Counted from the stretch's first letter, positions 1 to 9,042 are shown. The stretch: DNA of 64,000 bases from JAAUTG01 sp964458705 (GCA_964458705.1 CAYWKD010000019.1:4915-68914), one strand, 5' to 3'. Notes: generated by a model from the sequence alone, not told the origin. Program-made: numbers and translations.

Positions 1-16
1 AATGGTAATATAAACT

Positions 17-1018
17 ATGCCTGAAAAAAAGAAAAATAAAGCATTTTGGCAGCGCCCAGAGGGAATAACAGGAGGAATTTTTCTTACTGGACTTTTGATT
101 GGGTTGGGGCTTTTAGTCGTTAACATCATCCCTTTATTAAATCAGTTACCTTTTGCAATTGCAGCAGGCTTGATTGTTTTTGCAACTATTTTTGCAGTGC
201 TTGACCCTAAAACAAGGGCATTAATCAGCTACATGTATAAAAGCACCATGCGCTGGATAACTGGTTTATTTATTCAGCTTGATCCTATTGCTATCATGCA
301 ATCCTATGTAGCGGAACTACAAGGGAAACTGAAAGATATGAATAAACAGGTAGCCAAATTACGTGGCCAGATGCACAAGCTACAAGAGATTATTCATAAT
401 AACAACAAACAAATTAAAACGCATTTAAAAGATGCAAGTCAGGCTAAACAAGAGGAAGAGCGCACACAAGTCATCTTGAAAACTCGAAAAGCAGGTCGCC
501 TCAAGGACTCTAATATGCGCTTGGAAGAGCTTTACAGCAAAATGCAAAAGCTTTATCGGGTGCTAACGAAAATGCAGTCCAATGCTGAAATTCTGATGGA
601 AGACGTGAAAGACCAAGTGATGATAAAAGAACAGGAACGCAACGCTATCCACGCTAGTACATCTGCCATGCGATCGGCAATGAGTATTATACAAGGTGAT
701 CCCGACAAGCGAGCTATGTTCGACCAAGCAATGGAAGCAATGACAGAAGATATTAGTAATAAAGTGGGAGAAATGGAACGCTTTATGCAAATTTCTGCCA
801 ACTTTATGGATTCTATTGACGTACAGAATGGAGTCTTTGAAGAACAGGGTATTAAAATGCTTGAGAAATGGGAGCAAGAAGCTGATTCCTTACTGCTAGG
901 AAATGAGAAGAACGAATTGCTAGAAATGGACGATCTACTAGACTTAAATGCACCCATCGAACAAAAATCAAAAGCAGCACCTCAGACCAATCAATATGAT
1001 AGTTTCTTTGATTTTTGA
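17..1018 (+). CDS. Two-TM coiled-coil membrane protein, probable envelope-stress module
   Basis: A 333-aa protein of unknown molecular function. Two hydrophobic segments lie at about residues 18-40 and 45-63, then a long charged coiled coil rich in K, E and Q (about 95-210), a second helical stretch, and an acidic tail ending in F-F-D-F. There is no signal peptidase site, so it should sit in the inner membrane with the coil on one side. Similar proteins in Bacteroidota are often labelled 'microtubule-binding' only because of the coil; that name carries no functional meaning. The next gene downstream, 173 bp away on the same strand, encodes a binding-protein/OmpA fusion, and from general knowledge such pairs lie near TelA-type tellurite-resistance genes. 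A link to envelope stress is therefore inference. The ATG lies close to the window edge, and the upstream gene is not visible. Confidence 0.75.
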   Translation: MPEKKKNKAFWQRPEGITGGIFLTGLLIGLGLLVVNIIPLLNQLPFAIAAGLIVFATIFAVLDPKTRALISYMYKSTMRWITGLFIQLDPIAIMQSYVAELQGKLKDMNKQVAKLRGQMHKLQEIIHNNNKQIKTHLKDASQAKQEEERTQVILKTRKAGRLKDSNMRLEELYSKMQKLYRVLTKMQSNAEILMEDVKDQVMIKEQERNAIHASTSAMRSAMSIIQGDPDKRAMFDQAMEAMTEDISNKVGEMERFMQISANFMDSIDVQNGVFEEQGIKMLEKWEQEADSLLLGNEKNELLEMDDLLDLNAPIEQKSKAAPQTNQYDSFFDF

Positions 1019-1129
1019 TCTATGAGTAGTCAGAAAGGATATACTTTAACTATCAAGCATATTTTTTACTCAGAACTTCTGATTGCTAAATTTCGTAATC
1101 CAATTATGCTGTTATTAATAATTAAGACT

Positions 1130-1137
1130 TACTTTTG
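1130..1137 (+). promoter_or_regulatory. Probable -7 box (TACTTTTG) for the SBP-OmpA gene
   Basis: TACTTTTG matches the Bacteroidota sigma-ABfr -7 consensus TAnnTTTG. It lies about 55 bp upstream of the ATG at 1192, so the gene may be transcribed apart from the coiled-coil gene before it. No good TTTG -33 element is visible at the expected spacing, so confidence is limited. Confidence 0.35.
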
Positions 1138-1191
1138 GATGACATAGAGGTATTCTAGTAAAAGCGTAATCTGAATTCTAAAACTCGTATC

Positions 1192-2757
1192 ATGGCTAAA
1201 AGACGATTGACTTTTTTTTCTAGGCTGCTAATTGCGCTAGCAATTACTGTTGGCGTTTTCTTTGGTGGCAAATGGCTGTTGGAAAATACAGGAATAGGAG
1301 AGATGATTGGTCTCAACACTAACAATGGCACTAACTCAACTCCTACCCCAAATAATGGTAATCGCAGCAACACAAAAAGTGATGAAGACGCGGTTAGAGT
1401 GGGCGTTGTTGATTGGGTAGGTTATGCAGGTGGGCAATACTTTAACGAAGGATTTGAGGCTAACACCAATTCAAGATTCTATAAAGACTATGGGTTTGAG
1501 GTAGATTTCCGAGTCATCAATGACCCCGAAACATCTCTAGCTGCTTGGAAGCGAGGTGATTTGGATTTGCACTGGTTCACACTAGATGCCTTTCCAACTA
1601 TCTACGAAGGTATTAAAGACTATGACCCTGTTATTATCTTTCAAGCAGATTGGTCTCGTGGCGGAGATGCCATTGTCGTGAGGCGCGGTATTAACAACGT
1701 GGCTGATTTAAGCGGTAAAAAAATTGCTGTTGCAGAGCGCACGCCATCACACTCCTTTCTGCTGTGGTTGTTAGATGCAGGCGGACTTTCCCAGTCAGAT
1801 GTGGAAATTATTCCAACTTCGGACGCCATTCAGGCAGGAGACTTTTTTAAAAGCCAACGAGTAGATGCAGCAGTAACTTGGAGCCCTACAGATGAAGAAT
1901 GCGTCAGAGTGGTGCCAGGAGCTAGAATTTTGGAAAGCACACGTTCTGCTTCCAACATTATTGCTGACATCTTCTTCGCCAAGCGTGAATATGTGCAAGC
2001 CAACCGAGATAAATTGCAAAAACTGTATGAAGGCTGGATGATTGGAGCGGCGGAAATAGGAGCATCTCAGAAAGCTAAAGACAAGGCAGTACAAATTTTA
2101 GCACAAGGTCTAGGGTATCCACCAGAAGATATTTTAATTAATAATGCGCGCCACACAACACATGGTGACAATATCAACTTTTTTGGTTTAAATGCAGATT
2201 ATAGTGGCGTTACAGCGGGTGCACTTTATCGGAGAATGGCGGAGGACTACACCACTTTAGGGTATGTAGAAAGCGAATTACCTTCTTGGCGTTCACTTGC
2301 TTATCCAAACATTGTGCAGCGCACTAATTTGAATGGAGGCATTCACAGTGCAGAAGCTAAAAAAACATTTGTGAAAGTAGCGGATGACGAAGCGAGTAAC
2401 AAAGAGGCTATTGCCACGAAGCGAGTAAGTATCAGTTTTAGAACAGGTGAATTTCAATTGGATGAAAATGCCAAATATATTATTGATCGAGAGTTTGTAG
2501 AAATTGCAAAAGCCTTTGGTAATGCCCGAATTAGAATTGAGGGAAACACTGATAGCACGGGTGATCGCCTAGGTAATATTTTACTTTCAAGCAAAAGAGC
2601 AGAAGCCGTACGCAACTATTTAGTGAACGAGCACAATATGGATTCAAACCGATTTGTCATTACTGGAAACGGACCAGACAGGCCAGTAGCTCCAAACAAT
2701 ACCGAAGACGGACGCGCCAAAAATCGTCGCACTGATTTTGAACTGGTAAGAGAATAG
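1192..2757 (+). CDS. Periplasmic substrate-binding domain fused to OmpA domain
   Basis: A 521-aa protein with an N-terminal membrane anchor (about residues 8-30), then a low-complexity N/T/P/S-rich linker (about 38-62). Next comes a type-2 periplasmic binding fold like those of NMT1/nitrate-sulfonate and phosphate ABC systems (about 67-380; note DLSGKKIAV and RVDAAVTWSP). The C-terminal OmpA-like peptidoglycan-binding domain (about 410-521) carries IEGNTDSTGD and NRRTDFEL. The two halves predict a receptor tethered to both inner membrane and cell wall. No ABC permease or ATPase gene is adjacent, so this is probably not an ordinary importer subunit. It follows the coiled-coil membrane gene on the same strand, and the two plausibly act together. 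The ligand cannot be told from sequence. Confidence 0.8.
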   Translation: MAKRRLTFFSRLLIALAITVGVFFGGKWLLENTGIGEMIGLNTNNGTNSTPTPNNGNRSNTKSDEDAVRVGVVDWVGYAGGQYFNEGFEANTNSRFYKDYGFEVDFRVINDPETSLAAWKRGDLDLHWFTLDAFPTIYEGIKDYDPVIIFQADWSRGGDAIVVRRGINNVADLSGKKIAVAERTPSHSFLLWLLDAGGLSQSDVEIIPTSDAIQAGDFFKSQRVDAAVTWSPTDEECVRVVPGARILESTRSASNIIADIFFAKREYVQANRDKLQKLYEGWMIGAAEIGASQKAKDKAVQILAQGLGYPPEDILINNARHTTHGDNINFFGLNADYSGVTAGALYRRMAEDYTTLGYVESELPSWRSLAYPNIVQRTNLNGGIHSAEAKKTFVKVADDEASNKEAIATKRVSISFRTGEFQLDENAKYIIDREFVEIAKAFGNARIRIEGNTDSTGDRLGNILLSSKRAEAVRNYLVNEHNMDSNRFVITGNGPDRPVAPNNTEDGRAKNRRTDFELVRE

Positions 2758-2860
2758 TAGCTTACAATGTATTAGCAACCCTTGCTTTACCTAGTAGAGA
2801 AACGAAAAGTAATTGAAGTTCAAAATCTCATATAAGGTTTTGAACTTCAAACTCAAATTT

Positions 2861-3820
2861 CTAGCTTGATTTTAGTGCCTTGATCGCCGCTGTCATTTTA
2901 GGCACAACATCAAATAAATCTCCTACCACACCATAATCAGCAGCCTTGAAGAATGGTGCTTCCGGGTCTGTATTAACAACAACAATGGTTTTGCTGTTAT
3001 TTACACCAGCTAAGTGCTGAATGGCACCTGATATGCCAATAGCAATATACAAATTAGGACGAATCGCTACGCCTGTTTGTCCAACATGCTCGTGATGAGG
3101 TCTCCAACCCGTGTCTGCAACTGGGCGAGAACAAGCAGTTGTAGCTCCTAGTGCTTCGGCTAAATCCTCGATAATCCCCCAGTTTTCTGGTCCTTTCATT
3201 CCTCTACCTGCCGATACCACCAACTCAGCCTCTGGTAATGGCACAGTACCTTCTATTCTGTTCACAGCCTTTACCTTTACTTTCGGTTCAGGCAAACTCA
3301 CTTCTAGCTGCTCAACGCTTACCTCACTGCCCATTTCCTCTGGTGGAACGGCATTACCCATTAGTGAGATCAGTTTCTTTTCAGAGCTAATTTCATACAC
3401 AGCAAAAGCTTTACTAGAAAATACACCTTTCTTTACTTGTAGTTTGCCATCCTTAGCTGTTGGTAGTGCATTTACACCCGATACTGAACCCGCTTCAAAA
3501 CGCGCAGCTAGACGACCGAGTAAAGATTTTCCCGTCGAAGAATGATTGAGTATGATAATATCAGCTCCTAACTGCTCTACTGCGCCAGCAATAGCAGCCG
3601 TGTAAACTTGACTATCAAATTGAGTTAAAGCATCATCGCTGATCTGATAAACTTTGGCTGCGCCGTATTTGCCTAACTGACCAGCATCTTCTGCTTCTCC
3701 AAGCACTAATACGACACACTCAGTATCAAATATTTGAGCGGTTTTAGCTCCGTAAGTTACTGTCTCGAATGTACTTTTTTTAAACTGTTTATTTTGAGAC
3801 TCTGCAAAAACGAGTACCAT
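2861..3820 (-). CDS. etfA: Electron transfer flavoprotein alpha subunit
   Basis: FAD-binding alpha subunit of ETF, which accepts electrons from acyl-CoA dehydrogenases and passes them to ETF:quinone oxidoreductase. The N-terminal domain begins MVLVFAES. The conserved C-terminal FAD domain shows SAGRGMKGPENW, ACSRPVADTGW, GQTGVAI and AIGISGAIQHLAG, all hallmark segments. The protein is about 319 aa, the normal length. The frame extends 21 codons further upstream, but homologues start at MVLVFAE, so I chose the ATG ending at 3820, which leaves 63 bp after etfB. It follows etfB on the same strand and the two form an operon. Their products assemble as a cytoplasmic heterodimer supporting the beta-oxidation genes near 31-35 kb. 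Confidence 0.95.
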   Translation of the reverse strand: MVLVFAESQNKQFKKSTFETVTYGAKTAQIFDTECVVLVLGEAEDAGQLGKYGAAKVYQISDDALTQFDSQVYTAAIAGAVEQLGADIIILNHSSTGKSLLGRLAARFEAGSVSGVNALPTAKDGKLQVKKGVFSSKAFAVYEISSEKKLISLMGNAVPPEEMGSEVSVEQLEVSLPEPKVKVKAVNRIEGTVPLPEAELVVSAGRGMKGPENWGIIEDLAEALGATTACSRPVADTGWRPHHEHVGQTGVAIRPNLYIAIGISGAIQHLAGVNNSKTIVVVNTDPEAPFFKAADYGVVGDLFDVVPKMTAAIKALKSS

Positions 3821-3883
3821 AATTTTTCTTTTAAATGTTAACAAAATCTTGACTGAATAAAACTGCTTATCTCTCGGATTCAA

Positions 3884-4624
3884 CTATATCGCCTTTGCTT
3901 CTTCATGCAGGAGTCTTACCAACTCTTCTACATTATCAGCATCAACTAATTTTACACCGGATTTTTCTGGCGGTAGCTCATACTGAACTGCGTTCGACCA
4001 AGTTTGGAAATCAACCGGTTCTATCACTTTCAAAGGCTTGCGCTTTGCCATCATAATACCGCGCATATTGGGAATACGCTGCTCTGCCAGTCCTTTTGCG
4101 GCACTCAGTACAAACGGTGCTGTTGCCACTACTACTTCACTTCCACCTTCAATCTCCCGCTTGATAGTAGCGGTTTCACCTTCCATTTCAAGATGCGTAG
4201 CATAAGAAACATAAGGTAAGTCCAAAAATTCAGCAATCATAGCTCCCACTTCCGAGCGATTGTGATCAATGGTTTCTTTACCCGTAAAAACAAGATCGTA
4301 ACTTTCTGTCTTTGCAACTTCCGCAATTTGTTTGGCAATAAATAGCGCATTGCTATTATCTGAATTCACTCTAATCGCACTGTCTGCTCCAATTGCTAGT
4401 GCTTTCCTGATAATCGTATCATTACCAGCATCACCGACATTGATTACTGAAACGGAACCACCCTGCGCTTCTTTGACTTCCAGCGCCCGTACTAGTGCAT
4501 ACCATTCGTCATAAGGATTCATGATGAACTGAACGCCATCCGTATTGAAGGACTTGCCTTCCTCTTTGAAAGATATCTTCGAAGTCGTATCTGGAACTTT
4601 ACTTATACAAACTAATATTTTCAT
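3884..4624 (-). CDS. etfB: Electron transfer flavoprotein beta subunit
   Basis: AMP-binding beta subunit of the ETF heterodimer, 246 aa. It begins MKILVCISKVPDTTSKISF and contains FTGKETIDHNRSEVGAMIAEFLDLPY, split here as FTGKETIDHN and SEVGAMIAEFLDLPY, the conserved nucleotide-binding and recognition-loop region. It also has LSAAKGLAEQRIPNMRGIMMAKRKPL, read as QRIPNMRGIMMAKRKP. It is the first gene of the etfB-etfA pair. A 343-bp gap separates it from the divergent TPR gene; that gap carries several inverted repeats and the 18-bp palindrome shared with the fadN promoter, suggesting co-regulation with fatty-acid degradation. Confidence 0.95.
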   Translation of the reverse strand: MKILVCISKVPDTTSKISFKEEGKSFNTDGVQFIMNPYDEWYALVRALEVKEAQGGSVSVINVGDAGNDTIIRKALAIGADSAIRVNSDNSNALFIAKQIAEVAKTESYDLVFTGKETIDHNRSEVGAMIAEFLDLPYVSYATHLEMEGETATIKREIEGGSEVVVATAPFVLSAAKGLAEQRIPNMRGIMMAKRKPLKVIEPVDFQTWSNAVQYELPPEKSGVKLVDADNVEELVRLLHEEAKAI

Positions 4625-4967
4625 AATGTTCTATCGTTGAAATGAATAGATTTTTTATCTACTATACGATGTGTATTGTATATTAGATTCTGGAGGAACA
4701 TTTAGCAATTCAGTAGAATTCCTCCATGAAACAACAGTACCTTTATTTAACTTATAGTGAACGATGTTGTCAACCAAAATGAACTGCATCGTTTTATGTG
4801 AACACAAGATAAAATGAACTTTATAATCGGTTTCTTATCTCTTGTCGTTAATAAGTTATTTTTCGATCTTTAATGAATGTAAAAATATATATTTAGCCAC
4901 TAAAACAAGAGATATTTAGCGAAAATTCGCTAAAATCTACTTTAAACTCGTCAAAGCACTGTAAAAT
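4625..4967. other. Divergent intergenic region with inverted repeats (etfB / TPR gene)
   Basis: 343 bp between divergent genes with no ORF. It holds an 8-bp perfect inverted repeat TGGAGGAA/TTCCTCCA (4691-4698 with 4719-4726), a 7-bp repeat AACGATG/CATCGTT (4760-4766 with 4787-4793), and a 9-bp repeat TATCTCTTG/CAAGAGATA (4836-4844 with 4906-4914). The pentamer TGAAC occurs four times between 4758 and 4819. An 18-bp palindrome lies at 4916-4933. No convincing TAnnTTTG box was found on the minus strand near etfB. If transcription starts by the palindrome, the etfB leader would be nearly 300 nt and could fold into two hairpins. Confidence 0.6.
4916..4933. promoter_or_regulatory. 18-bp perfect palindrome, putative fatty-acid regulon operator (etf copy)
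   Basis: TTAGCGAAAATTCGCTAA: two 8-bp arms TTAGCGAA/TTCGCTAA around AA. The identical 18 bases occur at 35087-35104 upstream of fadN-fadA. The site lies between etfB and the TPR gene, 35 bp before the TPR start codon and about 290 bp before etfB. Size and symmetry fit a TetR- or GntR-type operator; the regulator is not in the window. Confidence 0.65.
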
Positions 4968-5300
4968 ATGAATCCATCGAAACTAGATAAATTGTTTTCC
5001 TTCTTAGAAAGTAGTCCAAATGATCCCTTTTTGATATTCGCTATTGCAAAAGAGTACGAAAAAGCCGCTGACTGGGATAAAGCATTGCATTATTATAAGA
5101 AACTGAGTGAAAAACATGAAGATTATGTTGGCACTTATTATCATTTGGGTAAACTTCATGAACGCCTAGAACAGCCACAAGCAGCATGGGATTGCTACAA
5201 AAAGGGCATGAGTGTTGCTAAGGCACAAAATGACCAACATGCACTAAGCGAGTTAGCAGGCGCAAAGCTAGAACTAGGAGACGAAGAGGATTTTGAGTAA
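4968..5300 (+). CDS. Small TPR-repeat protein
   Basis: A 110-aa cytoplasmic protein made of about two to three tetratricopeptide repeats. Helical pairs are visible at about residues 14-50 (DPFLIFAIAKEYEKAADWDK) and 52-86 (YYHLGKLHERLEQPQAAWDC), each with the TPR pattern of Y/A and G/A at the packing positions. The tail is acidic. TPR folds bind protein partners, and the partner is unknown. It lies 48 bp before the UvrD-like helicase/nuclease gene on the same strand, so co-transcription is likely. Its start codon is only 35 bp from the shared palindrome at 4916-4933, so it could also be controlled by that site. Confidence 0.85.
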   Translation: MNPSKLDKLFSFLESSPNDPFLIFAIAKEYEKAADWDKALHYYKKLSEKHEDYVGTYYHLGKLHERLEQPQAAWDCYKKGMSVAKAQNDQHALSELAGAKLELGDEEDFE

Positions 5301-5348
5301 TTAACTAAAGTCCATTATATCCAATTCTTTTTTTCCTATTTTCGTCTC

Positions 5349-8300
5349 ATGCCAACACGTCAGCAATATAACGAGGTATTTTTAAAAGAATTAGAGCGAT
5401 TGAATACTGCTCAGCGTAAGGCAGTTGAGCAAATTGATGGCCCTGTATTAGTCATTGCCGGTCCTGGTACAGGAAAAACGCATATTCTTTCGGCGCGCAT
5501 CGGTCGTATTTTAATGGACACTGATACGCAGCCTTACAATATCTTGTGCTTGACCTTCACCGATGCTGGCGTTCGTGCAATGCGAGAACGATTGTTACAA
5601 TTCATCGGTCCGGAAGCGCATCGGGTACATATCTATACGTTTCATTCTTTTTGTAACAATATCATTCAGGATAATCCCGCCTACTTCGGAGCGAATGCAC
5701 TTGAGCCGATCAGTGAATTAGAGCAGATAGAATTGATGCAGGAGTTAATTGATGGACTAAATGCACTGCATCCTTTAAAGCGAGGACGCAACAATCCTTA
5801 CTTTTATCTGCGCCACCTCAAAGACTTGTTTCAGTTGATGAAACGAGAGCACTGGTCTGTGCAGCACATTGAGGCACAAGTAAAAACTTTTCTAAGCGAC
5901 TTACCCAATCGAAAAGAATTTATCTATCAAGTCAGTCGAGGAAAGTTCAAAAAAGGTATGCTTAAAAAAGCCAAGGTAGAAGAAACTCAACATCGAATGC
6001 TGCAACTAGTGGAAGCTGCAAAGTTATTCCCAAAGTATTTGAGGAAGATGAAAAAAGCACGTCGCTACGATTACGACGACATGATTCTATGGGTGCTCAA
6101 GGCTTTTGAACACAACGAAGCGCTGCTGCGAAGGTATCAAGAACAGTACTTATACTTTTTGGTGGATGAGTATCAAGACACCAATGGTGCACAAAATGAA
6201 GTGCTACAGCGCTTAATGGATTTTTGGAACACTCCCAATGTCTTTATCGTAGGGGATGACGATCAGTCTATTTATGAATTTCAAGGTGCGCGACTCAAAA
6301 ACATTCGAGACTTTCATGATCGCTACGAGCAAGAGGTGGAATTAGTAATTTTGACGGATAATTATCGTTCTACACAATCTATTTTAGATACTGCTTCCAG
6401 TCTGATTGAACATAACGAAAAACGCTTGCTGACTAGTTTGAGTAACTTAGGTTTGCAGAAAAGATTAGTTGCTAATCATCAGACTTTTGCACAGCTCACG
6501 GTACATCCACAAATCATTGAATATCCCAATCGCTTGCAAGAAGATGTTGCCATTGTACAGCAAATTGAGCAGCTCTGGCGGCAGGGCTTTCCATTAGAAG
6601 AAATAGCCGTTATTTATGCACAGCATCGGCAAGTGGACAATATGTTGACTTTACTGGAGAAAAAAGGTATTCCATACAACGTAAAGCGCAGAGTGAACAT
6701 TTTGGACGAACCACTAATCTGGAATCTTCGATTATTGTTGGAGTATATTGCCGCAGAGTATGAGCAGCCCTATCAAGGCGAACATCTACTGTATCAACTG
6801 CTCCATATTGATTTTATTGGTATTGATGCTAGAGATATAGGAATTTTGAGTCAGTATTTAGCTAAAAAATACGATGAAACTTGGCGCAATTGCATTTTCG
6901 AATTACCTAAAGAGCTATTTATTCATCAACCAAAAAAGCTGCAAGCATTTACTGATTTCTTGCGGCGTGTCATTCAGGATTATCAGAACTTTCCACTCCC
7001 CATGTTGCTAGAGCGTATTTTGAATCGCTCTGGATTGTTGCAGTTCGTTTTGAAACAAGAAGAAAAAGCTTGGCTTACACAAGTCATCAAAACCTTCTTT
7101 GATTTTGTGAAAGAGGAAGCTCATCGAAGCCCTCAGTTGACAATCAGACAACTTTTAGCAATACTCAAAAACATGGAAGACAATCGCCTGCGATTAGAAG
7201 TTAGTAAAATGACTGTTGCCAAAGCAGGTGTGAATTTACTAACAGCTCATGGCTCAAAGGGACTGGAGTTTGAAAAAGTTTTTCTGATTGATTGCGTGAA
7301 AGACTACTGGGAGCCTCGCCGAAGGAGTGGTAGTTATAATTTTATACTGCCAGACACTTTGACTTACAGCGGCGAAGAAGATGTGATGGAAGCACGACGC
7401 AGACTGTTTTATGTAAGCATGACTAGAGCAAAAGCGCAGTTGCACATCTCTTATGCCAAAGACGATCAGCGAGAGAAACCACTTCAAAGAGCAGTTTTCA
7501 TAGATGAAATTCTGACTACCGCTGGCGAGAATGCTATCGTGGAAGTGCAAGAACAAAGCGTAGCGGAAAAGGATGTGCTTGCTGCTCAAACGCTCTTACT
7601 TTTTGAAATGGAGCAGCCTATCATTAAACCATTAAACGAGGACGTCATTCGCTATTTACTGGAAGATTTCAGATTGAGTGTTTCGAGTTTAAATGTATTT
7701 CTGCGCTGTCCACTGAGCTTTTTTTACGGATATGTCTTGCGTGTGCCAACTCTAATGAGTGAAGCTGCCAGCTATGGCGAAGCTATGCACAAGACTTTTC
7801 AGCGTGCTTATGAAGTGATGTTGAGTAGAAAAAATAAAATGTTCCCAGCTCGCAACCAGTTCTTGCGGTTCTTTGAGGAAGAAATGCAATATCTGAGGCC
7901 CAATTTCTCACCAGCAACGTTCAAGCGGAAATTGGAAGCAGGCAAGCAAAACCTTTTGTACTATCATCAAAACCACCTTAAAAAGTGGGAGAAAGCAGCA
8001 AAAGTTGAATTTAACATCCGCCATGTAGAAGTAGTAGGTATTCCAATGACGGGAACAATTGATAAAATTGAGTTTGTTGGACTTAATGAAGTACGGATTG
8101 TGGATTACAAAACAGGTCGGGCAGATGAAAGTAAACTCAGCCCAAAATCGAAAAAACTACCTAATGGTGGCAGCTACTATCGCCAACTCTTATTTTACAA
8201 ACTGCTCTACGAAAATCTTCGCCCCACTAACAGTCCCGCTAAAACAGGAACAGTTATTTTTCTTGATCCCACGCCACGAGGGCAATATCTACAAAAAACT

Positions 8301-8486
8301 ATTTCACTAGAAGATAAAGACGTCCAGTTTATGAAAGAAATCCTTAGCGATACTTACGAGAAAATTCAATCCCACCAATTCTATCAGGGCTGCGGAGAAA
8401 AGAACTGCGTATGGTGCAACTTTGTCAAAAAAAACAAATTAGTAGATAGTTTGTCGGATGCAAGCGTAGAGGATCTGGATGATTGA
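5349..8486 (+). CDS. UvrD/Rep-type helicase fused to PD-(D/E)XK nuclease
   Basis: A 1045-aa superfamily 1A DNA helicase with a C-terminal RecB/AddB-like nuclease. Helicase motifs: Q-motif LNTAQRKAV (about 19-27), Walker A GPGTGKT (38-44), Walker B FLVDEYQDT (about 270), GDDDQSIYEFQGA (about 300), AHGSKGLEFEKVFLID (about 631), and RRLFYVSMTRAK (about 683). The nuclease domain starts near residue 777 (SSLNVFLRCPLSFFYGY) and carries GTIDKIEF and RIVDYKTG (about 900-918). A terminal CGEKNCVWC (about 1015) plus the upstream FLRC gives four cysteines placed as in the Fe-S staple of AddB nucleases. It should unwind and cut DNA in repair or recombination. AddA and AddB are normally separate genes, so this is a single-chain relative. 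The upstream TPR gene is probably co-transcribed. Confidence 0.9.
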   Translation: MPTRQQYNEVFLKELERLNTAQRKAVEQIDGPVLVIAGPGTGKTHILSARIGRILMDTDTQPYNILCLTFTDAGVRAMRERLLQFIGPEAHRVHIYTFHSFCNNIIQDNPAYFGANALEPISELEQIELMQELIDGLNALHPLKRGRNNPYFYLRHLKDLFQLMKREHWSVQHIEAQVKTFLSDLPNRKEFIYQVSRGKFKKGMLKKAKVEETQHRMLQLVEAAKLFPKYLRKMKKARRYDYDDMILWVLKAFEHNEALLRRYQEQYLYFLVDEYQDTNGAQNEVLQRLMDFWNTPNVFIVGDDDQSIYEFQGARLKNIRDFHDRYEQEVELVILTDNYRSTQSILDTASSLIEHNEKRLLTSLSNLGLQKRLVANHQTFAQLTVHPQIIEYPNRLQEDVAIVQQIEQLWRQGFPLEEIAVIYAQHRQVDNMLTLLEKKGIPYNVKRRVNILDEPLIWNLRLLLEYIAAEYEQPYQGEHLLYQLLHIDFIGIDARDIGILSQYLAKKYDETWRNCIFELPKELFIHQPKKLQAFTDFLRRVIQDYQNFPLPMLLERILNRSGLLQFVLKQEEKAWLTQVIKTFFDFVKEEAHRSPQLTIRQLLAILKNMEDNRLRLEVSKMTVAKAGVNLLTAHGSKGLEFEKVFLIDCVKDYWEPRRRSGSYNFILPDTLTYSGEEDVMEARRRLFYVSMTRAKAQLHISYAKDDQREKPLQRAVFIDEILTTAGENAIVEVQEQSVAEKDVLAAQTLLLFEMEQPIIKPLNEDVIRYLLEDFRLSVSSLNVFLRCPLSFFYGYVLRVPTLMSEAASYGEAMHKTFQRAYEVMLSRKNKMFPARNQFLRFFEEEMQYLRPNFSPATFKRKLEAGKQNLLYYHQNHLKKWEKAAKVEFNIRHVEVVGIPMTGTIDKIEFVGLNEVRIVDYKTGRADESKLSPKSKKLPNGGSYYRQLLFYKLLYENLRPTNSPAKTGTVIFLDPTPRGQYLQKTISLEDKDVQFMKEILSDTYEKIQSHQFYQGCGEKNCVWCNFVKKNKLVDSLSDASVEDLDD

Positions 8487-8538
8487 GTCAAATTTGGTGC
8501 AAGCGTTTAATTCAAAGCGTGCAACGGAACAATAAAAA

Positions 8539-9015
8539 ATGAAAACACATCACTATCAAATACAGGTCAGTTGGGTAGGTAATCAAGGCGAAGGTACTGC
8601 CAATTATAGAGCATATAGTCGCAATCATGACATAATAGCTGCGAAGAAGACTCTGTCCATTCCCGCTTCCGCTGATCCCGCCTTTCTTGGAGATAAAACT
8701 CGCTACAACCCCGAAGAGTTGTTCTTGTCCTCCCTCTCTGCTTGTCATATGCTTTGGTATCTACACCTTTGTTCCGTCAATACGATCGTAGTAACTCACT
8801 ATGAAGATAGTGCCATCGGCAGAATGGAGGAAGCAAAAGATGGTAGTGGCAAATTCACATCCGTTATGCTCCGCCCAAGCATCACTATTAAAGATGCTGC
8901 AAAGCTAGAATTAGCTCATTCTTTACACCACGAAGCTAATAAGATGTGCTTTATTGCCAATTCGTGTAACTTTTCAGTCAAGCATGAACCAAGAATAATA
9001 GCTCTCAACTATTGA
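8539..9015 (+). CDS. OsmC family peroxiredoxin-like protein
   Basis: A 158-aa OsmC/Ohr fold protein. Members reduce organic hydroperoxides using two cysteines. Here the candidate catalytic cysteines are in LSACHMLWYL (about residue 69) and NKMCFIANS (about 134), matching the family spacing, and YNPEELFLSSLSAC is the typical lead-in to the first. It is a small cytosolic protein. It follows the helicase/nuclease gene by 52 bp on the same strand and converges with the POT transporter gene. A specific choice between OsmC and Ohr is not attempted. Confidence 0.9.
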   Translation: MKTHHYQIQVSWVGNQGEGTANYRAYSRNHDIIAAKKTLSIPASADPAFLGDKTRYNPEELFLSSLSACHMLWYLHLCSVNTIVVTHYEDSAIGRMEEAKDGSGKFTSVMLRPSITIKDAAKLELAHSLHHEANKMCFIANSCNFSVKHEPRIIALNY

Positions 9016-9042
9016 TAGAAGAAAAGTTTTTTATGCTGAGTC

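Noticed and set aside
553..957. Antisense frames of 104-134 codons opposite the coiled-coil gene
   Set aside because: Low-complexity Ser/Ile-rich translations typical of the antisense of Glu/Lys/Met-rich coding sequence; no independent signals. The same holds for the other antisense frames in the window.
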